DNA of 64,000 bases from Sphingobacteriia bacterium 24-36-13 (GCA_002281875.1 NCHN01000001.1:62001-126000); one strand, 5' to 3'. Shown: positions 43,603-53,633, counted from the stretch's first letter. Program-made: numbers and translations. The notes: generated by a model not told the origin, from the sequence alone.

Positions 43603-44682
43603 ATGAGTCAGGAAAGATTTTGGGTATTAATTGCTAAAAAGATTGCAAAGGAAGCCAATGAGCAAGAACTCATTGAGCTTAACCAATATATTCAGGATCA
43701 TCCTGAATGGCAATTTGCCATTCAAAACCTAGAAAATATCTGGGAAATTCCACTCCCCAATAATAAAGCAGAAGCAGAAGATGCATTCATGCTTCACCTC
43801 AATAAAATTGCAGGAAACAATACAAATGATTTTTTAGAAGAACAAAACACTCCTAAAAATTCAATACGAATTATTCCTAAATGGGTTTATTATGCTGCAG
43901 CTTCTCTATTAATTGTTTTAGGATTCACGTATTTCCTATTTAAACCATCATTTTCGCCTACATTGGTAAAAGTTCAACCAGAATCTAATGAAATTTCAAC
44001 TCGGTTGGGTTCAAAAACACAAGTAAAGTTACCTGATGGGTCTATTGTTTGGTTAAATGGAGGGAGTAAACTTGTTTATCAAAAAGAATACGGCAAAACT
44101 TTACGAGAAGTTAGTTTAATAGGGGAAGGATATTTTGACGTGGTAAAAAATAAAGAAGTACCCTTTATCATTAATACGAAGAGTATAAAAATAAAGGTTT
44201 TAGGTACTGTTTTTAATGTAAAAGCATATCCCGAAGACAAACAAACAGAAACCAGTCTTATAAGGGGTAAAATTGAAGTGACCATAAAAAATAGGCCAGA
44301 TAATAAAATTATTTTATCTCCTAATGAGAAACTGATTGTAGAAAATGAACTAATTGAAGCGCAAAACAAGCGTAAATCCATTGAACTAATCCCTACTGTT
44401 TCCATTAACAAGCTAAAATTCATTTCACCAGACAGTTCTGTTGCAGAAAATCAATGGGTAGAAAATAAATTAGTTTTTAGAGATCAAACTTTTGAAGAGT
44501 TGGCATTGATGATGGAGCGATGGTATAATATCAAATTAGAAATTCAATCGACTTCATTGAAGTCTACAAGAATGAATGGAAATTTTGAAAAAGAAACCAT
44601 TGATCAGGCTATAGAGGCTTTGAAGTTAATAATACCATTTAAAACTTACCAAAAAGGGAATACGATTATTATTTACCAATAA
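43603..44682 (+). CDS. FecR-type anti-sigma factor
   Basis: 359 residues from the ATG at 43603 (MSQERFWVLIAKKIAKEANEQEL), which matches family N-termini; an in-frame ATG at 43561 would add 14 residues. A cytoplasmic helical N-terminus is followed by one membrane helix (about 93-111, VYYAAASLLIVLGFTYFLF), then the periplasmic FecR domain (STRLGSKTQVKLPDGSIVWLNGGSKL) and a DUF4974-type C-terminus that contacts the STN domain of SusC. It holds the sigma factor until the SusC receptor is occupied. Confidence 0.88.
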   Translation: MSQERFWVLIAKKIAKEANEQELIELNQYIQDHPEWQFAIQNLENIWEIPLPNNKAEAEDAFMLHLNKIAGNNTNDFLEEQNTPKNSIRIIPKWVYYAAASLLIVLGFTYFLFKPSFSPTLVKVQPESNEISTRLGSKTQVKLPDGSIVWLNGGSKLVYQKEYGKTLREVSLIGEGYFDVVKNKEVPFIINTKSIKIKVLGTVFNVKAYPEDKQTETSLIRGKIEVTIKNRPDNKIILSPNEKLIVENELIEAQNKRKSIELIPTVSINKLKFISPDSSVAENQWVENKLVFRDQTFEELALMMERWYNIKLEIQSTSLKSTRMNGNFEKETIDQAIEALKLIIPFKTYQKGNTIIIYQ

Positions 44683-44726
44683 AATTGCTGCCTTATGAGA
44701 TTAAGATTGAATTCAACTTAAAAATG

Positions 44727-44756
44727 GGCGAAGTTCCGTTGGCGCGGAACCCCGCC
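44727..44756 (+). promoter_or_regulatory. GC-rich hairpin in the susC leader
   Basis: GGCG-AA-GTTCCG ... CGGAAC-CC-CGCC forms a two-part stem with a 2x2 internal loop, 63 nt before the susC ATG in an AT-rich intergenic region. It may be an mRNA leader structure or attenuator between fecR and susC. Confidence 0.5.
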
Positions 44757-44819
44757 AGGTTTAGAAAAATACAAACTGTACAATCTGAATGTAATTCATA
44801 ACCCTTTCAATTTGAAAAT

Positions 44820-47800
44820 ATGAAAAATAATGAAACACCTGATGTTTCACACAAAGATCTTTTTATACAAAAGCTTGCCCGAATTATGAAAATCACTACT
44901 GCGTTACTGCTACTTGTATGTATGCAAGTTTCAGCAATTGGCTTTTCTCAAAGCCGTATTACAATAAAGATGGCTTCGCTAGATTTAAAAAAAGCATTAT
45001 TTGAAGTGGAGAAAAAAACCGATTATCGGTTCTTATTTGCTGAAGAAGTAGTAAAAGGCAAACCAAAAGTTACTATTAACATGGTAGATGCTACTTTAGA
45101 TGAAATCATGGGTAAGCTATTGGTAAATACAGGTATCAACTACAAAATACTGGGAACAAACTTAGTGGTTCTAAAGGAAACCAATAGTGCTACCAAAGAT
45201 CTTGCGGAGATTGTTGTAAAAGGAAGAATAACTTCTGCTTCTGGAGAGTCTTTATCTGGTGTGTCCATACAAGTAAAAGGCACCCAAGTTGGTACAACTT
45301 CAGATAATACTGGTGCATTTGCGATAACTGTTGCAGATGAAAACGCAAAATTATTGATCTCTTATATTGGATACGAACCACAAGAAATTTCAGTTGCCGG
45401 TAAACGAGATTTGAGTATCATATTAACCACGGCTGTTAATAATTTAGAACAAGTTGTTGTAACTGGTTATGGTACACAACGTAAAAGAGATCTTACTGGC
45501 TCTGTTACAACTATTAAAGGGGAAGAATTGGCAAAAATGCCCAATACCAATCCTATTAGTTCATTACAGGGAAGAGTTGCAGGTTTAACAGTTGCTAATT
45601 CTGGAGTAGCAGGTGCTAGCCCAGTAGTTAGAATAAGAGGTGTCAATAGTACCAATAGTGCGAGCCCTGTTTATGTAGTAGATGGAATTTTGCAAGACAA
45701 TATCGATTTCTTAAATCCAGCGGATATTGAAACAATCGATATTTTAAGAGATCCTTCATCAATAGCTATTTATGGTTTAAGGGGTGCGAATGGTGTAATT
45801 GCTATTACATCAAAAAAAGCTGCAAGAGGTCAAACAAGAATTAATTTTCAAAGCACTGTTGGATTTCAAAAAGTGACAGATAAAATTAAAGTAACAGATG
45901 CTGCTGGGTTTAAAAAACTGTATGATGCACAATTAGCCAATATCAATGCTGCTCCATTTGATTACAGTAATTATACTGCTAATACAAACTGGCAAAATGA
46001 AATTTTGCAAAATGCATTGCTTACAACAAATAACTTGAGTGTTTCTAATAATTCTGAAAAAAGCAGTACTTATTTAAACATTGGTTATAATAAACAAGAT
46101 GGGGTAGTTAAGTATAATAGCTATGAAAAATTCATGATTCGTTTGAATCAAGAAATTCGTTTCAATAGTAATATTAAAGTTGGTGGAGAAATCAATGCTT
46201 CACATTGGATACAAAATCCTGCAGGGGTTAGTTTAACGAATGCATTATGGGCAGCTCCAATTGTGCCAATTCAACAGAATGCAACAACCTACTACAGTAT
46301 GCCTTCTTTCCAACGGGCACAGGTAGGTAATCCAATTGCAGCACTGAATAGAAATAATGGAACTAATATCAATAAAGGTTTCCGCTTTATTGGATCATTA
46401 TACGCTGAAGTTAAATTCTTAAATGATTTTACTTTTAAGTCATCAGTATTTGCAGATTTAGGATTTAATAATTCTAGGTCTTATACTCCACTTCCGTTCA
46501 CTTTTATTAACCAGGGTGAAGGAACAGCGCCAACTACAAGCTTTTTCGACAACACAGTAAGAACAGGGGTTAGTCAAGAAATGGCTGAGTTTAAGCGTTA
46601 TCAACAAGATCATACACTTACTTATGACAAAAAATTAGGGGATGGTCATAAATTAACTGCATTGGTTGGTTTTACCTCTATTTACAGTGTTAGTACTAAT
46701 ATAAATGGTAATAGAAGAGATACTTCTGTAAACGTACCTAATAACCCAGATTTCTGGTACATCAGTACTATTAATGCAAACAATCCAGGATTGTATGGTG
46801 GTGGTGGTGGAGAGAGTGCCATCATGGGTATGTTTGGTAGATTAAGTTATGCTTATCAAAATAAATATTTGGTAAACGCTACATTAAGAAGAGATGGTAG
46901 TTCAAAGTTTGCACCACAGAATCGTTGGGGTACTTTTGGATCAGTCGGTTTAGGTTGGATTGCATCTGAAGAATCATTTGTAAGAAAGTTCAACTTTATT
47001 AATTTCTTAAAATTAAGGGCTGCTTGGGGTGAAACAGGAAATGCTAATGGATTTGCAGATAACTTATTTAGACCTGGTATTTCAAATGCATCAACGGCTA
47101 TTTTTGGTAATAATGTCTACACGGCTATTCAGGCAGCTTATATACCTGACCCCAACTTGCGTTGGGAAGTAGTAAGAGGTCTTGACATAGGTTTCGATTT
47201 GAAAACTTTACGCAATCGATTGAATGTAGAGTTTACTTATTATAATAGAACCACATCCGATATTTTAACAGCGGTTACATTGCCTAATGAAACCAGAAGT
47301 TATTTTACCAATTTGGGTAAAATAACCAACCAAGGGATAGAATTGAGCTTAAACTGGACAGATAAAATTGGTAAGGATATCACTTACTCTATTGCCCCCA
47401 ATTTTAGTTACAATAAGAATACGGTTAACTCTATTGGAGACAAAATCAATTTCCAACTTTTTGGAAATGGTGGTGCTAACTTAACTGAAACTGGCCAGTC
47501 AATTGGTTACTTCTTTGGGTACAGACAAATAGGTATTTATCAATCAACTGCTGAACTGGGAAAAATGGCGCGTTTTAATAACTCTTTGCCAGGAGATATT
47601 GCTTATGCAGACATCAATGGAGACGGTTTATTAACGCCAGCTGATAGAACCTATTTAGGAACCCCATTCCCTCCATATAGTTACGGATTAAATATTAATG
47701 TAGCGTATAAAGGATTTGATTTTACCATTGAAGGACAAGGAGTAGCAGGCAATAAGATTTATACGCAAAGAAGAATTGCCAATTTTGCAACATTGAATTA

Positions 47801-48152
47801 TGAAGCCAATAGATTGAATGCATGGACTGGCGGTGGTACAACAAATGTTGAACCCATTCTTGATAATACAAGAGGTAATAATTTCTTGTTCAGTAGCTAT
47901 TATTTAGAGCCAGGCGATTATTTCAGATTAAGAACATTGCAAATTGGATATACTTTTTCTGAAGGATTATTAAGACGTGTGGGTATTTCTAAAGCTCGTG
48001 TTTTTGTAAATGGACAAAATATTAAGAGCTGGAGTCAAGTTACTGGGTATTCTCCTGAAGCCCAGATTGGCAGCATCTTAGGTGGGGGAGCCGACAATGG
48101 AACTTTCCCTGTACCTGCAGTTTATTCTATGGGTATTAATGTTACATTTTAA
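44820..48152 (+). CDS. SusC/RagA-type TonB-linked outer-membrane protein with STN domain
   Basis: 1110 residues. Signal region about 22-46; STN (secretin/TonB N-terminal) domain about 55-115 (LDLKKALFEVEKKTDYRFLF); a carboxypeptidase-regulatory-like domain about 125-200 (VKGRITSASGESLSGVSIQVKG); plug starting VVVTGYGTQRKRDLTGSV (about 209-226); then a 22-strand barrel with VYVVDGILQDNIDFLNP and AIYGLRGANGVIAITSK. It imports glycan fragments with SusD as lid. The STN domain relays occupancy to FecR and the ECF sigma factor encoded just upstream. Confidence 0.95.
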   Translation: MKNNETPDVSHKDLFIQKLARIMKITTALLLLVCMQVSAIGFSQSRITIKMASLDLKKALFEVEKKTDYRFLFAEEVVKGKPKVTINMVDATLDEIMGKLLVNTGINYKILGTNLVVLKETNSATKDLAEIVVKGRITSASGESLSGVSIQVKGTQVGTTSDNTGAFAITVADENAKLLISYIGYEPQEISVAGKRDLSIILTTAVNNLEQVVVTGYGTQRKRDLTGSVTTIKGEELAKMPNTNPISSLQGRVAGLTVANSGVAGASPVVRIRGVNSTNSASPVYVVDGILQDNIDFLNPADIETIDILRDPSSIAIYGLRGANGVIAITSKKAARGQTRINFQSTVGFQKVTDKIKVTDAAGFKKLYDAQLANINAAPFDYSNYTANTNWQNEILQNALLTTNNLSVSNNSEKSSTYLNIGYNKQDGVVKYNSYEKFMIRLNQEIRFNSNIKVGGEINASHWIQNPAGVSLTNALWAAPIVPIQQNATTYYSMPSFQRAQVGNPIAALNRNNGTNINKGFRFIGSLYAEVKFLNDFTFKSSVFADLGFNNSRSYTPLPFTFINQGEGTAPTTSFFDNTVRTGVSQEMAEFKRYQQDHTLTYDKKLGDGHKLTALVGFTSIYSVSTNINGNRRDTSVNVPNNPDFWYISTINANNPGLYGGGGGESAIMGMFGRLSYAYQNKYLVNATLRRDGSSKFAPQNRWGTFGSVGLGWIASEESFVRKFNFINFLKLRAAWGETGNANGFADNLFRPGISNASTAIFGNNVYTAIQAAYIPDPNLRWEVVRGLDIGFDLKTLRNRLNVEFTYYNRTTSDILTAVTLPNETRSYFTNLGKITNQGIELSLNWTDKIGKDITYSIAPNFSYNKNTVNSIGDKINFQLFGNGGANLTETGQSIGYFFGYRQIGIYQSTAELGKMARFNNSLPGDIAYADINGDGLLTPADRTYLGTPFPPYSYGLNINVAYKGFDFTIEGQGVAGNKIYTQRRIANFATLNYEANRLNAWTGGGTTNVEPILDNTRGNNFLFSSYYLEPGDYFRLRTLQIGYTFSEGLLRRVGISKARVFVNGQNIKSWSQVTGYSPEAQIGSILGGGADNGTFPVPAVYSMGINVTF

Positions 48153-48176
48153 TTGAACTAATAAAAATATTCAAAA

Positions 48177-49727
48177 ATGAATAATTTAATTAATAAAAAA
48201 AGCTTTGGTAAATGGATGCTACTGCTTTTAACCGTATCAGTTTTTACAGCATGTAAAAAGAATTTTTTAGATACTGCAAGACAAGGGGGATATGATGAAG
48301 AAAACTATCCTTACCCTGGTGGCTCTGGTCCATATGACCAATATATTTTTGGTGCATACAATAGTTTAAGAGACTATAGCGTCCATGTAGATGGTTTTAT
48401 TAATGCTACTAGTATTAGAAGTGATGATGCAGATAAAGGCAGTACCCCAAATGATGGAGGCGCAGATGTAATTAGTATGGATAATTTCCCTGTACTTCCA
48501 AATAGTGGTAGAGCCAATGCACTTTGGACAGGATATTATGGATTAATTAATAGGTGTAATAATACTTTATTTCAAATAGGATCAAACAAACAGATAGTTG
48601 CAACTGATGCTGTTAAGTTACAATCACAAGCAGAAGTAAGATTTATTCGTGGCTACTCTTATTTCATGTTGACTAGATTGTTTGGTAAAGTTCCAATCAT
48701 CGATACTTTATTTTCAGATCCTGCAGCACAAAATAATGTTCCTCAAAGCTCTGTTGACCAAGTTTATGCATTTATAGAGCGTGACCTCAATTTTGCAGCC
48801 GCGTATTTGCCCGCATTTTGGGATGCCGTTAAATTCCCTGGAAGAATAACTAGTGGTGCTGCAAACGGATTGTTGACTAAAGTATACTTGACACAACAGA
48901 AATGGGCACAAGCTATGAATACTGCAAACATGGTTATGAATTCTGGTCAGTATAATTTAAGTACACCTTATAACACAATTTTTGGTGAAGAAGGTGAAAA
49001 TAGCAAAGAGTCTATTTTTGAAGTGCAAGCAAGAGCAGACGCTATCAATCCAACTTCTCAGGGGATACAGTATACCAACTTGCAAGGAGTTAGAGGTGCA
49101 GGTCCTTGGGATTTAGGTTGGGGTTGGAATTCGCCAAGTGCAAACCTTGCAGCAGCATATGAGCCCAATGATCCAAGAAGAGCAAGAACTATATTATTTA
49201 CAAGTACTCCCACAACACCAGGTGTAACTATTTACGGAGAAGTTACTCCTATTGGGTTGCCTAATCCTCGCTACAATCATAAAGTACATACAAACCCAGC
49301 AACAAGAGCTGCAGTAGGTAATCGATTTGGATGGTGGAATAATGTGCGTATTCTTCGTTATGCAGATGTAGTATTGATGTATGCAGAAGCCGCCAATGAA
49401 TTAGGAGGAGCAAATAATATTACCGCTGCTAAAGCGGCACTTAATAGTGTTCGTTTTAGAGCAAGAGCTGGAAACAATGCTATTCTTCCTGATGTAACTA
49501 CCAACGATCAAGCGTTATTAAGAGATGCAATTAGACATGAAAGAAGAATTGAGTTGGCTATGGAACACGATCGTTTCTTTGATATTGTTAGATGGGGTAT
49601 TGCTCAAAATGTAATGAATGCTGCTGGTAAATCTAATTTTAATGCTGCTCGAGATGTATTGTTACCAATACCACAAGCGCAGATTGATTTAACTGGAGGG
49701 GTATTAAAACAAAATCCAGGATATTAA
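48177..49727 (+). CDS. SusD/RagB-type glycan-binding lipoprotein
   Basis: 516 residues with lipobox VFTACKK (lipidated Cys about 26). TPR-like helices are visible: AEVRFIRGYSYFMLTRLFGKVPIID (about 152-176), AANGLLTKVYLTQQKWAQA, and the conserved C-terminus LRDAIRHERRIELAMEHDRFFDIVRWG. It sits on the outer face of the SusC channel and binds the target polysaccharide. Starts 24 nt after susC, in one operon. Confidence 0.95.
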   Translation: MNNLINKKSFGKWMLLLLTVSVFTACKKNFLDTARQGGYDEENYPYPGGSGPYDQYIFGAYNSLRDYSVHVDGFINATSIRSDDADKGSTPNDGGADVISMDNFPVLPNSGRANALWTGYYGLINRCNNTLFQIGSNKQIVATDAVKLQSQAEVRFIRGYSYFMLTRLFGKVPIIDTLFSDPAAQNNVPQSSVDQVYAFIERDLNFAAAYLPAFWDAVKFPGRITSGAANGLLTKVYLTQQKWAQAMNTANMVMNSGQYNLSTPYNTIFGEEGENSKESIFEVQARADAINPTSQGIQYTNLQGVRGAGPWDLGWGWNSPSANLAAAYEPNDPRRARTILFTSTPTTPGVTIYGEVTPIGLPNPRYNHKVHTNPATRAAVGNRFGWWNNVRILRYADVVLMYAEAANELGGANNITAAKAALNSVRFRARAGNNAILPDVTTNDQALLRDAIRHERRIELAMEHDRFFDIVRWGIAQNVMNAAGKSNFNAARDVLLPIPQAQIDLTGGVLKQNPGY

Positions 49728-49748
49728 TTGACTTTTAAACTTTATTAT

Positions 49749-50675
49749 ATGCAAATGATGAATAATCATATTAAGTTTTCCCTCATCACTGCTTTTGCTA
49801 TCAGTAGTTTGATGATTTCTTGTAAAAAAGATGGGAATCCCAATAATCTTCCATCTGTTTCCACTGCAGACTATGTTGGAAAAATTGATGGCTTTAATTC
49901 TTCTGATGAAGTGTTCCCTGAAAGCTTGGTTGCCTACTGGCCTTTTGATAATTCAAAGAATGAGGTCAAGTCTAATACAGCACCTGGTACTTCATTGAAC
50001 GATAGTTATATTGCAACAGGTGTTAAAGGGCAGGCATTAAGATTAAATGCAGGCTTCTTATATTATCCTACTCAGTTTAATGCATTTAAAACAGATGCGT
50101 TTAAAAGTTTTGCCATTAGTACATGGATTCAGATTTCCAATAATGGGTCTAAGCGGACGATGCTTTTTCAGTTAACTAGACCAGGTGTATTTAATGGTAG
50201 TTTAAACTTTGCTTTAAACACTCAATCCTTTCCAGCTTCAAATGTAACTGATCTTAAAGTGCAACCTACTTTTATTACGATTGGAGGAGGAACGCAAGAC
50301 AATATAAATACACTAAGAGACGCTCCTGGGGCTCCTAATTATATGCCATATATCACACCCCCAATTGGCCCAGATAAATGGGTTCATTTAGCCTTGAATT
50401 ATAATGCGAGCAATGGGTTCTTTGATATTTGGATTAATGGTACAAGAGCAGGCGCTTTCCCAAGTAGAGGAACTGGAAATAATAATTTTAAAGCCTATGA
50501 GCCCAGTGAAGTAATAATTGGTGGCAATTATAATGTTATCCCAGGTAAATCAGTAAGCTCCGATGTGAGTTTTGCTGCAATGACTGGAGTGATAGATGAA
50601 ATGCGGATTTATAATATTGCACTACCCGATGCACATATACGCGCATTATATAATTTGGGTAAGGCAGGCAAATAA
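49749..50675 (+). CDS. LamG-type (concanavalin A-like) lipoprotein
   Basis: 308 residues from the ATG at 49749; a shorter start at 49758 is also possible. Lipobox LMISCKK gives a lipoprotein. The mature part (about 60-300) is a LamG/laminin-G jelly roll: LVAYWPFDNSKNEVKSN, SFAISTWIQISN, WVHLALNYNASNGFFDIWINGTRAG and VIDEMRIYNIALPDAHIRALY. It occupies the surface glycan-binding protein (SusE/F-like) position after SusD and probably binds the same polysaccharide. Confidence 0.82.
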   Translation: MQMMNNHIKFSLITAFAISSLMISCKKDGNPNNLPSVSTADYVGKIDGFNSSDEVFPESLVAYWPFDNSKNEVKSNTAPGTSLNDSYIATGVKGQALRLNAGFLYYPTQFNAFKTDAFKSFAISTWIQISNNGSKRTMLFQLTRPGVFNGSLNFALNTQSFPASNVTDLKVQPTFITIGGGTQDNINTLRDAPGAPNYMPYITPPIGPDKWVHLALNYNASNGFFDIWINGTRAGAFPSRGTGNNNFKAYEPSEVIIGGNYNVIPGKSVSSDVSFAAMTGVIDEMRIYNIALPDAHIRALYNLGKAGK

Positions 50676-50718
50676 ACAATAGTTTTTTAGGGTTGAATAC
50701 TGGGTTTATTATTGACTA

Positions 50719-50743
50719 ATACCCGCCCAAGGGCGGGTATTTT
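50719..50743 (+). terminator. Terminator after the susCD-LamG genes
   Basis: Perfect 10-bp stem ATACCCGCCC / GGGCGGGTAT with a two-base AA apex, followed by TTT. It probably sets susCD above the downstream enzyme genes. Confidence 0.85.
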
Positions 50744-50762
50744 AAATTGATTAAATTTTAAC

Positions 50763-52109
50763 ATGAAAAAATATTTACTGCTGATTGCTTGCCTTTTGGG
50801 AACTACTTTATTCGCACAAAAAAAACGAATAAGTGTAGATCCGATTTCGCCTAGTGATACCGCTTTGTTTAGAAAAGTACAAGCTGCCACTTTTCAATAT
50901 TTTTGGTCTGGGGCAGAACCTACTAGTGGATTAGCTAGGGAAAGGGTTCATATGGACAATATTTATCCGCAAAACGACCAAGATGTAGTAACAAGCGGTG
51001 GAGGTGGTTTTGGTGTAATGGCCATTCTTGTAGGAATAGAAAGAAAATTTATAACAAAGGCAGAGGGAATAAAACGGTTAGAAACCATTTTACATTTTTT
51101 AGAAACAGCAGATCGTTTTCATGGAGCATGGCCACATTGGTGGAATGGTAAAACAGGAAAAGTAAAACCATTTAGTAGATATGACGATGGAGGTGATTTA
51201 GTAGAGAGCTCGTTTATGTTACAAGGTTTATTATGTGTTAGGCAATATTTTAAAAATGGGAATAAACAAGAAAAAGCATTAGCAGAAAGAGCAGATAAAC
51301 TTTGGAAAGAAGTTGATTTTAATTTCTATCGCAATAACCAGAATGTATTGTATTGGCATTGGAGTCCTAACCATGAATGGAAAATGAATTTTCCAGTAAG
51401 AGGATATAATGAATGTTTAATCATGTATGTTTTGGCTGCATCTTCACCCACCCATGCAGTGCCTGCTGAAGTTTACCATGAAGGTTGGGCAATGAATGGC
51501 AAGATTAAGGAAACTAAAAGATCCTATAATTTACCACTTGACTTAAAGCACCAAGGTAATCCACCCAATGGTGGTCCTTTGTTTTGGGCGCATTATTCTT
51601 ATTTAGGTCTTGACCCAAGAGGATTAAAAGATCAATATGCCGATTATTGGAATGAAACAGTAAATCAAGCTAAAATCAATTATGAGTGGTGTGTACAAAA
51701 TAGTGAAGGGTATAAAGGCTACGGCCCCAATAACTGGGGATTAACTGCCAGTTATTCTATAAAGGGGTATGCTGGTCATGCCCCAAGTAAAGAGAGAGAT
51801 AAAGGGGTTATTTCTCCTACAGCGGCACTTTCTTCCTTTCCATATACGCCAAAAGAGTCTATGCAAGCCATGAAATTTTGGTATAATGAATTGGGTAATA
51901 AAGTTTGGGGGAATTATGGTTTTTATGATGCATTTAGCATTCATCACAATTGGTTTGAGCCTAGGTATCTTGCAATTGACCAAGGTCCAATAGTGGTAAT
52001 GATGGAAAATTATCGAACCGGCTTATTGTGGAAATTATTCATGAGTAGCCCTGAAATACAACAAGGATTATCTAAGTTGGGATTTACAAGCCCTTATATA
52101 AAAAAGTAA
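50763..52109 (+). CDS. Glucoamylase-like protein, probable GH144 endo-beta-1,2-glucanase
   Basis: 448 residues with a signal peptide (about 1-19). The sequence matches the glycoamylase-like (PF10091) fold: FQYFWSGAEPTSGLARERV, TSGGGGFGVMAILVGIERKFI, GAWPHWWNGKTGKV, RYDDGGDLVESSFMLQGLLCVRQYF and WFEPRYLAIDQGPIVVMMENYRTGLLW. GH144 members, first described in Chitinophaga, cleave beta-1,2-glucans. This placement in a Sus locus fits a secreted depolymerase; substrate is inferred from family only. Confidence 0.8.
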   Translation: MKKYLLLIACLLGTTLFAQKKRISVDPISPSDTALFRKVQAATFQYFWSGAEPTSGLARERVHMDNIYPQNDQDVVTSGGGGFGVMAILVGIERKFITKAEGIKRLETILHFLETADRFHGAWPHWWNGKTGKVKPFSRYDDGGDLVESSFMLQGLLCVRQYFKNGNKQEKALAERADKLWKEVDFNFYRNNQNVLYWHWSPNHEWKMNFPVRGYNECLIMYVLAASSPTHAVPAEVYHEGWAMNGKIKETKRSYNLPLDLKHQGNPPNGGPLFWAHYSYLGLDPRGLKDQYADYWNETVNQAKINYEWCVQNSEGYKGYGPNNWGLTASYSIKGYAGHAPSKERDKGVISPTAALSSFPYTPKESMQAMKFWYNELGNKVWGNYGFYDAFSIHHNWFEPRYLAIDQGPIVVMMENYRTGLLWKLFMSSPEIQQGLSKLGFTSPYIKK

Positions 52110-52111
52110 GT

Positions 52112-52954
52112 ATGAAAAAGTATTTGATTTGGGTTGCTACAGTTTTATTTGTCACTAATGGTAGTGCACAAACAACCATCAAAGCCATGTCATTTAATAT
52201 TCGTTTAGATGCTGCATCTGACGGAGAAAACAGATGGGATTTGAGAAAAAATAGGGTAGCGGGCCTTATGCAGTATTATGAACCAGATTTTATTGGTGCG
52301 CAAGAAGTATTACATCATCAGTTAACTTATATAGACAGTATGCTGGTTCAATACAGCTTTATTGGCGTAGGTAGAGATGATGGTAAAACACTTGGAGAAT
52401 ATTCTTGTATTTTTTACAATCAAGAAAAATATATCCCAATAAAGCAATCTACATTTTGGTTAGCACCTAAATCAGACTCTGTTTGTATGGGTTGGGATGC
52501 TGTATGCAATCGCGTTTGTACATATGGGTTATTTAAAAACAAAAAAACCAATCAAGTTGTATGGGTTTTCAATACCCATTTTGATCATGTAGGCAAAACA
52601 GCTAGAATTGAGTCAGCAAAATTGATATTGCAAAAAATAAAAGAACTGAATGTTAAAAATGACCCAGTGATTTTATTGGGAGATTTTAATTTGAGACCAA
52701 CCGAGGAGCCTATCCAAAATATTGCGAGTGAAATGAATAATGCAAGGGATATTAGTAAAATGGTTTATGGCAATATAGATACTTGGAATGCTTTTAAGTT
52801 TAAGGAAAAGCCGAACGGCGGAATTGATTATATATTTGTGAATAAGCACCAGAAATTAGTGGTTGAGAAATTTGCAACTATTACAGATTCATATGATTTA
52901 AAATATCCAAGCGATCATTTCCCAGTAATGGCTACCATCACTTTGTTAAAATAA
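52112..52954 (+). CDS. Secreted endonuclease/exonuclease/phosphatase family protein
   Basis: 280 residues with a signal peptide (about 1-19). The EEP fold is clear: MSFNIRLDAASDGENRWDLRKNR, GAQEVLHHQL (metal Glu), NTHFDHVG, LLGDFNLRPTE and the terminal YPSDHFPVMATI (Asp-His pair). Such proteins are Mg2+-dependent phosphodiesterases or phosphatases; in PULs they may remove phosphate or phospho-substituents from glycans. It starts two bases after the GH144-like gene. Confidence 0.82.
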   Translation: MKKYLIWVATVLFVTNGSAQTTIKAMSFNIRLDAASDGENRWDLRKNRVAGLMQYYEPDFIGAQEVLHHQLTYIDSMLVQYSFIGVGRDDGKTLGEYSCIFYNQEKYIPIKQSTFWLAPKSDSVCMGWDAVCNRVCTYGLFKNKKTNQVVWVFNTHFDHVGKTARIESAKLILQKIKELNVKNDPVILLGDFNLRPTEEPIQNIASEMNNARDISKMVYGNIDTWNAFKFKEKPNGGIDYIFVNKHQKLVVEKFATITDSYDLKYPSDHFPVMATITLLK

Positions 52955-52960
52955 TAGTAA

Positions 52961-53629
52961 ATGAAATTTATAATTAAGTGTGTTTGTACCTTTTTTGTTT
53001 TTTTACAATTTGGCTTTGCTAATTTTGTTAAAGCACAACCTTTTATTAAAGAGATAAAAGCTTTTCAATCAGCCGACAGTACGTTAATGCCTCCCCAAAA
53101 TGCAATTTTATTTGCAGGCAGTTCTTCTTTCCGACTTTGGAAAAATATTCAAGAAGATTTTCAAGGGTATACTATAGTCAATAGGGGCTTTGGTGGTTCT
53201 GCCTTGCCTGATGTTATTCGTTATAGGGAGGAAATTTTATTTCCATATCATCCAAAGCAAGTAGTGATTTATTGCGGTGAAAATGATTTTGCCATTGACC
53301 CAAAATTGCCAAGTGATTCAGTAGTGGAAAGGTTTAAAACCCTTTTTAAAATGATTAGAGAACGTTTTAAAAAAACTAATATTACTTATGTGAGCATGAA
53401 GCCAAGCCCTTCAAGATGGAAAATGAAAGACCAAATGATGGCAGCTAATGAAGGGATTAAAACATACTTAAAGTCTCAACGAAGAACAAATTATGTAGAT
53501 GTTTGGACACAGATGTTGGCAGAAAATGGGGAACCAATGAAAGACTTATTTTTATCTGATAATTTGCATATGAATGCAAAAGGCTATGCTATTTGGAAAG
53601 AGGCAATTACGCACTTTTTAATCAAATAG
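52961..53629 (+). CDS. SGNH/GDSL hydrolase
   Basis: 222 residues with a signal peptide (about 1-25). All four SGNH blocks are present: FAGSSSFRLW (catalytic Ser), NRGFGGSALPDV, YCGENDFAI (block III Asn) and DNLHMNAKGYAIW (Asp-His). It is a secreted esterase or deacylase, likely removing acyl groups from the PUL's glycan. It begins six bases after the EEP gene and ends the operon. Confidence 0.85.
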   Translation: MKFIIKCVCTFFVFLQFGFANFVKAQPFIKEIKAFQSADSTLMPPQNAILFAGSSSFRLWKNIQEDFQGYTIVNRGFGGSALPDVIRYREEILFPYHPKQVVIYCGENDFAIDPKLPSDSVVERFKTLFKMIRERFKKTNITYVSMKPSPSRWKMKDQMMAANEGIKTYLKSQRRTNYVDVWTQMLAENGEPMKDLFLSDNLHMNAKGYAIWKEAITHFLIK

Positions 53630-53633
53630 GAGC

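Noticed and set aside
44079-44423. 114-codon minus-strand frame inside fecR
   Set aside because: Antisense shadow of the FecR domain; composition follows the sense gene.
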